In this document: positions 63,628 through 64,000 of the stretch, in pieces | Layout of the letters: each line of letters opens with the position of its first letter | How positions within the stretch are numbered: position 1 is the stretch's first letter | Source of the DNA: G963678255 sp963678255 | GTDB taxonomy: Bacteria > Cloacimonadota > Cloacimonadia > Cloacimonadales > WRIO01 | Length of the DNA stretch: 64,000 nt | Reading direction: 5' to 3' | NCBI GenBank assembly: GCA_963678255.2 | Contig: CAXXTW010000002.1 | Coordinates: 1,178,001 to 1,242,000, forward strand | The notes under the pieces: model-generated | Seen by the model: the letters and a program-made list of their open reading frames with translations, nothing else | Told to the model about the DNA's origin: nothing | Databases searched by the model: none | Made by a program: the position numbers and the translations under genes

Positions 63628-64000
63628 TCACAAGTTTTGCACCACAGAATAAAGTTTAATAACCCCTTTTCCTTTGAGGTGAACTTCTTTATCGACTTCA
63701 AAGCTGAAATGATTTTTAACTAATTCAAAAGTTGTTTCAGAGACATTTATCTGCATGGGAAGAGTTTGGGATTCAATTCTGCTAGTGGTGTTAATAGTAT
63801 CGCCAAAAATATCATAGATATATTTTTTAATACCGACTACTCCACCGACTACTTTTCCAGTATGGACCCCAATTCTAACAGACCATTGAATAGGAGAAGA
63901 CATATTTCTTTTTTGGACAAATTGAACAATCTGAACAGCTGATTTAACAATATTTATAGCATGTAGAGGATTAGGTTCAGGCATGCCACAAACAGCCAGA
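63628..64000 (-). CDS. Class III adenylate/guanylate cyclase, C-terminal part (cut by window edge)
   Basis: The frame is open to the right edge and continues beyond it; an internal ATG at 63984 is not the start, because the family reads on upstream (LAVCGMPEPNPLHA). The visible part has VRIGVHTGKVVGGVVGIKKY, YDIFGDTINTTSRIES and ends INVSETTFELVK...GKGVIKLYSVV. These are the catalytic-core signatures of class III nucleotidyl cyclases. The Asn/Arg transition-state residues (NTTSR) are present, so it is likely active. N-terminal sensor domains are outside the window. Confidence 0.88.
   Translation of the reverse strand, partial: LAVCGMPEPNPLHAINIVKSAVQIVQFVQKRNMSSPIQWSVRIGVHTGKVVGGVVGIKKYIYDIFGDTINTTSRIESQTLPMQINVSETTFELVKNHFSFEVDKEVHLKGKGVIKLYSVVQNL

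Overview
The window is AT-rich (about one third G+C by eye) bacterial chromosome. The best fit is a member of the FCB superphylum, most likely Candidatus Cloacimonadota or a close relative. The main reason is seven secreted proteins that end in a YPNPFNP-type C-terminal sorting domain (FlgD-like fold, usually annotated as type IX secretion sorting). An LptF/LptG pair, a DUF5916 outer-membrane protein and the alternative bacterial GlmU-like enzyme agree with a diderm of this group. The assignment rests on family knowledge, not on a search.

Layout. 0-10 kb: secreted or outer-membrane proteins, comprising two paralogous 428-residue sorting-domain proteins, a periplasmic solute-binding-like protein, a DUF5916 barrel, an M6-like metalloprotease and a decayed beta-helix gene. 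10-18 kb: signalling, with a chemoreceptor, two SpoIIAA-like (STAS/SEC14) paralogues, an intact beta-helix protein related to the decayed one, a quinone-oxidoreductase-like dehydrogenase and a soluble histidine kinase with a cysteine-rich N-terminus. 18-23 kb: the tldE/tldD pair on the minus strand, a repeat-filled gap, and a three-lipoprotein operon (PEGA-like, DUF4810, DUF799/GNA1162). 23-37 kb: a tightly packed plus-strand housekeeping run (giant TPR protein, PNPOx-like, Gx transporter, PBP1A, glycosyltransferase, GlmU-like, RicT-like, RlmN), then uvrA with its own promoter. 37-48 kb: minus-strand housekeeping genes (lptG, lptF, ligA, CBS/CorC protein, prfA, DUF1385, rpmE) plus a hypothetical gene and a UbiA-family prenyltransferase. 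48-56.5 kb: three large beta-helix cell-surface proteins. Two of these are a recent tandem duplication of 2,673 bp, and all three carry the same C-terminal 84 residues and the same downstream hairpin repeats. 56.5-62.7 kb: an accessory region dominated by non-coding mosaic repeats, with a small island encoding a MaoC-type hydratase, a CitE-type lyase and a NeuD/PglD-like acyltransferase. 62.7-64 kb: tRNA-Met, methionine aminopeptidase and the end of a class III nucleotidyl cyclase gene.

How it works together. The sorting-domain proteins share an exchangeable 84-residue export tag on different passenger folds. The 51-56 kb locus looks like an evolving surface-protein factory: near-identical frames, clustered substitutions in two passenger segments, duplicated promoters and copy-number-variable hairpin arrays that carry a remnant of the gene 3' end. 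No CRISPR array, transposase, integrase or rRNA was seen. The strongest candidate for something undescribed is this duplication and cassette system together with the transposase-less dispersed repeats. It is a hypothesis from sequence structure, not a demonstrated system.
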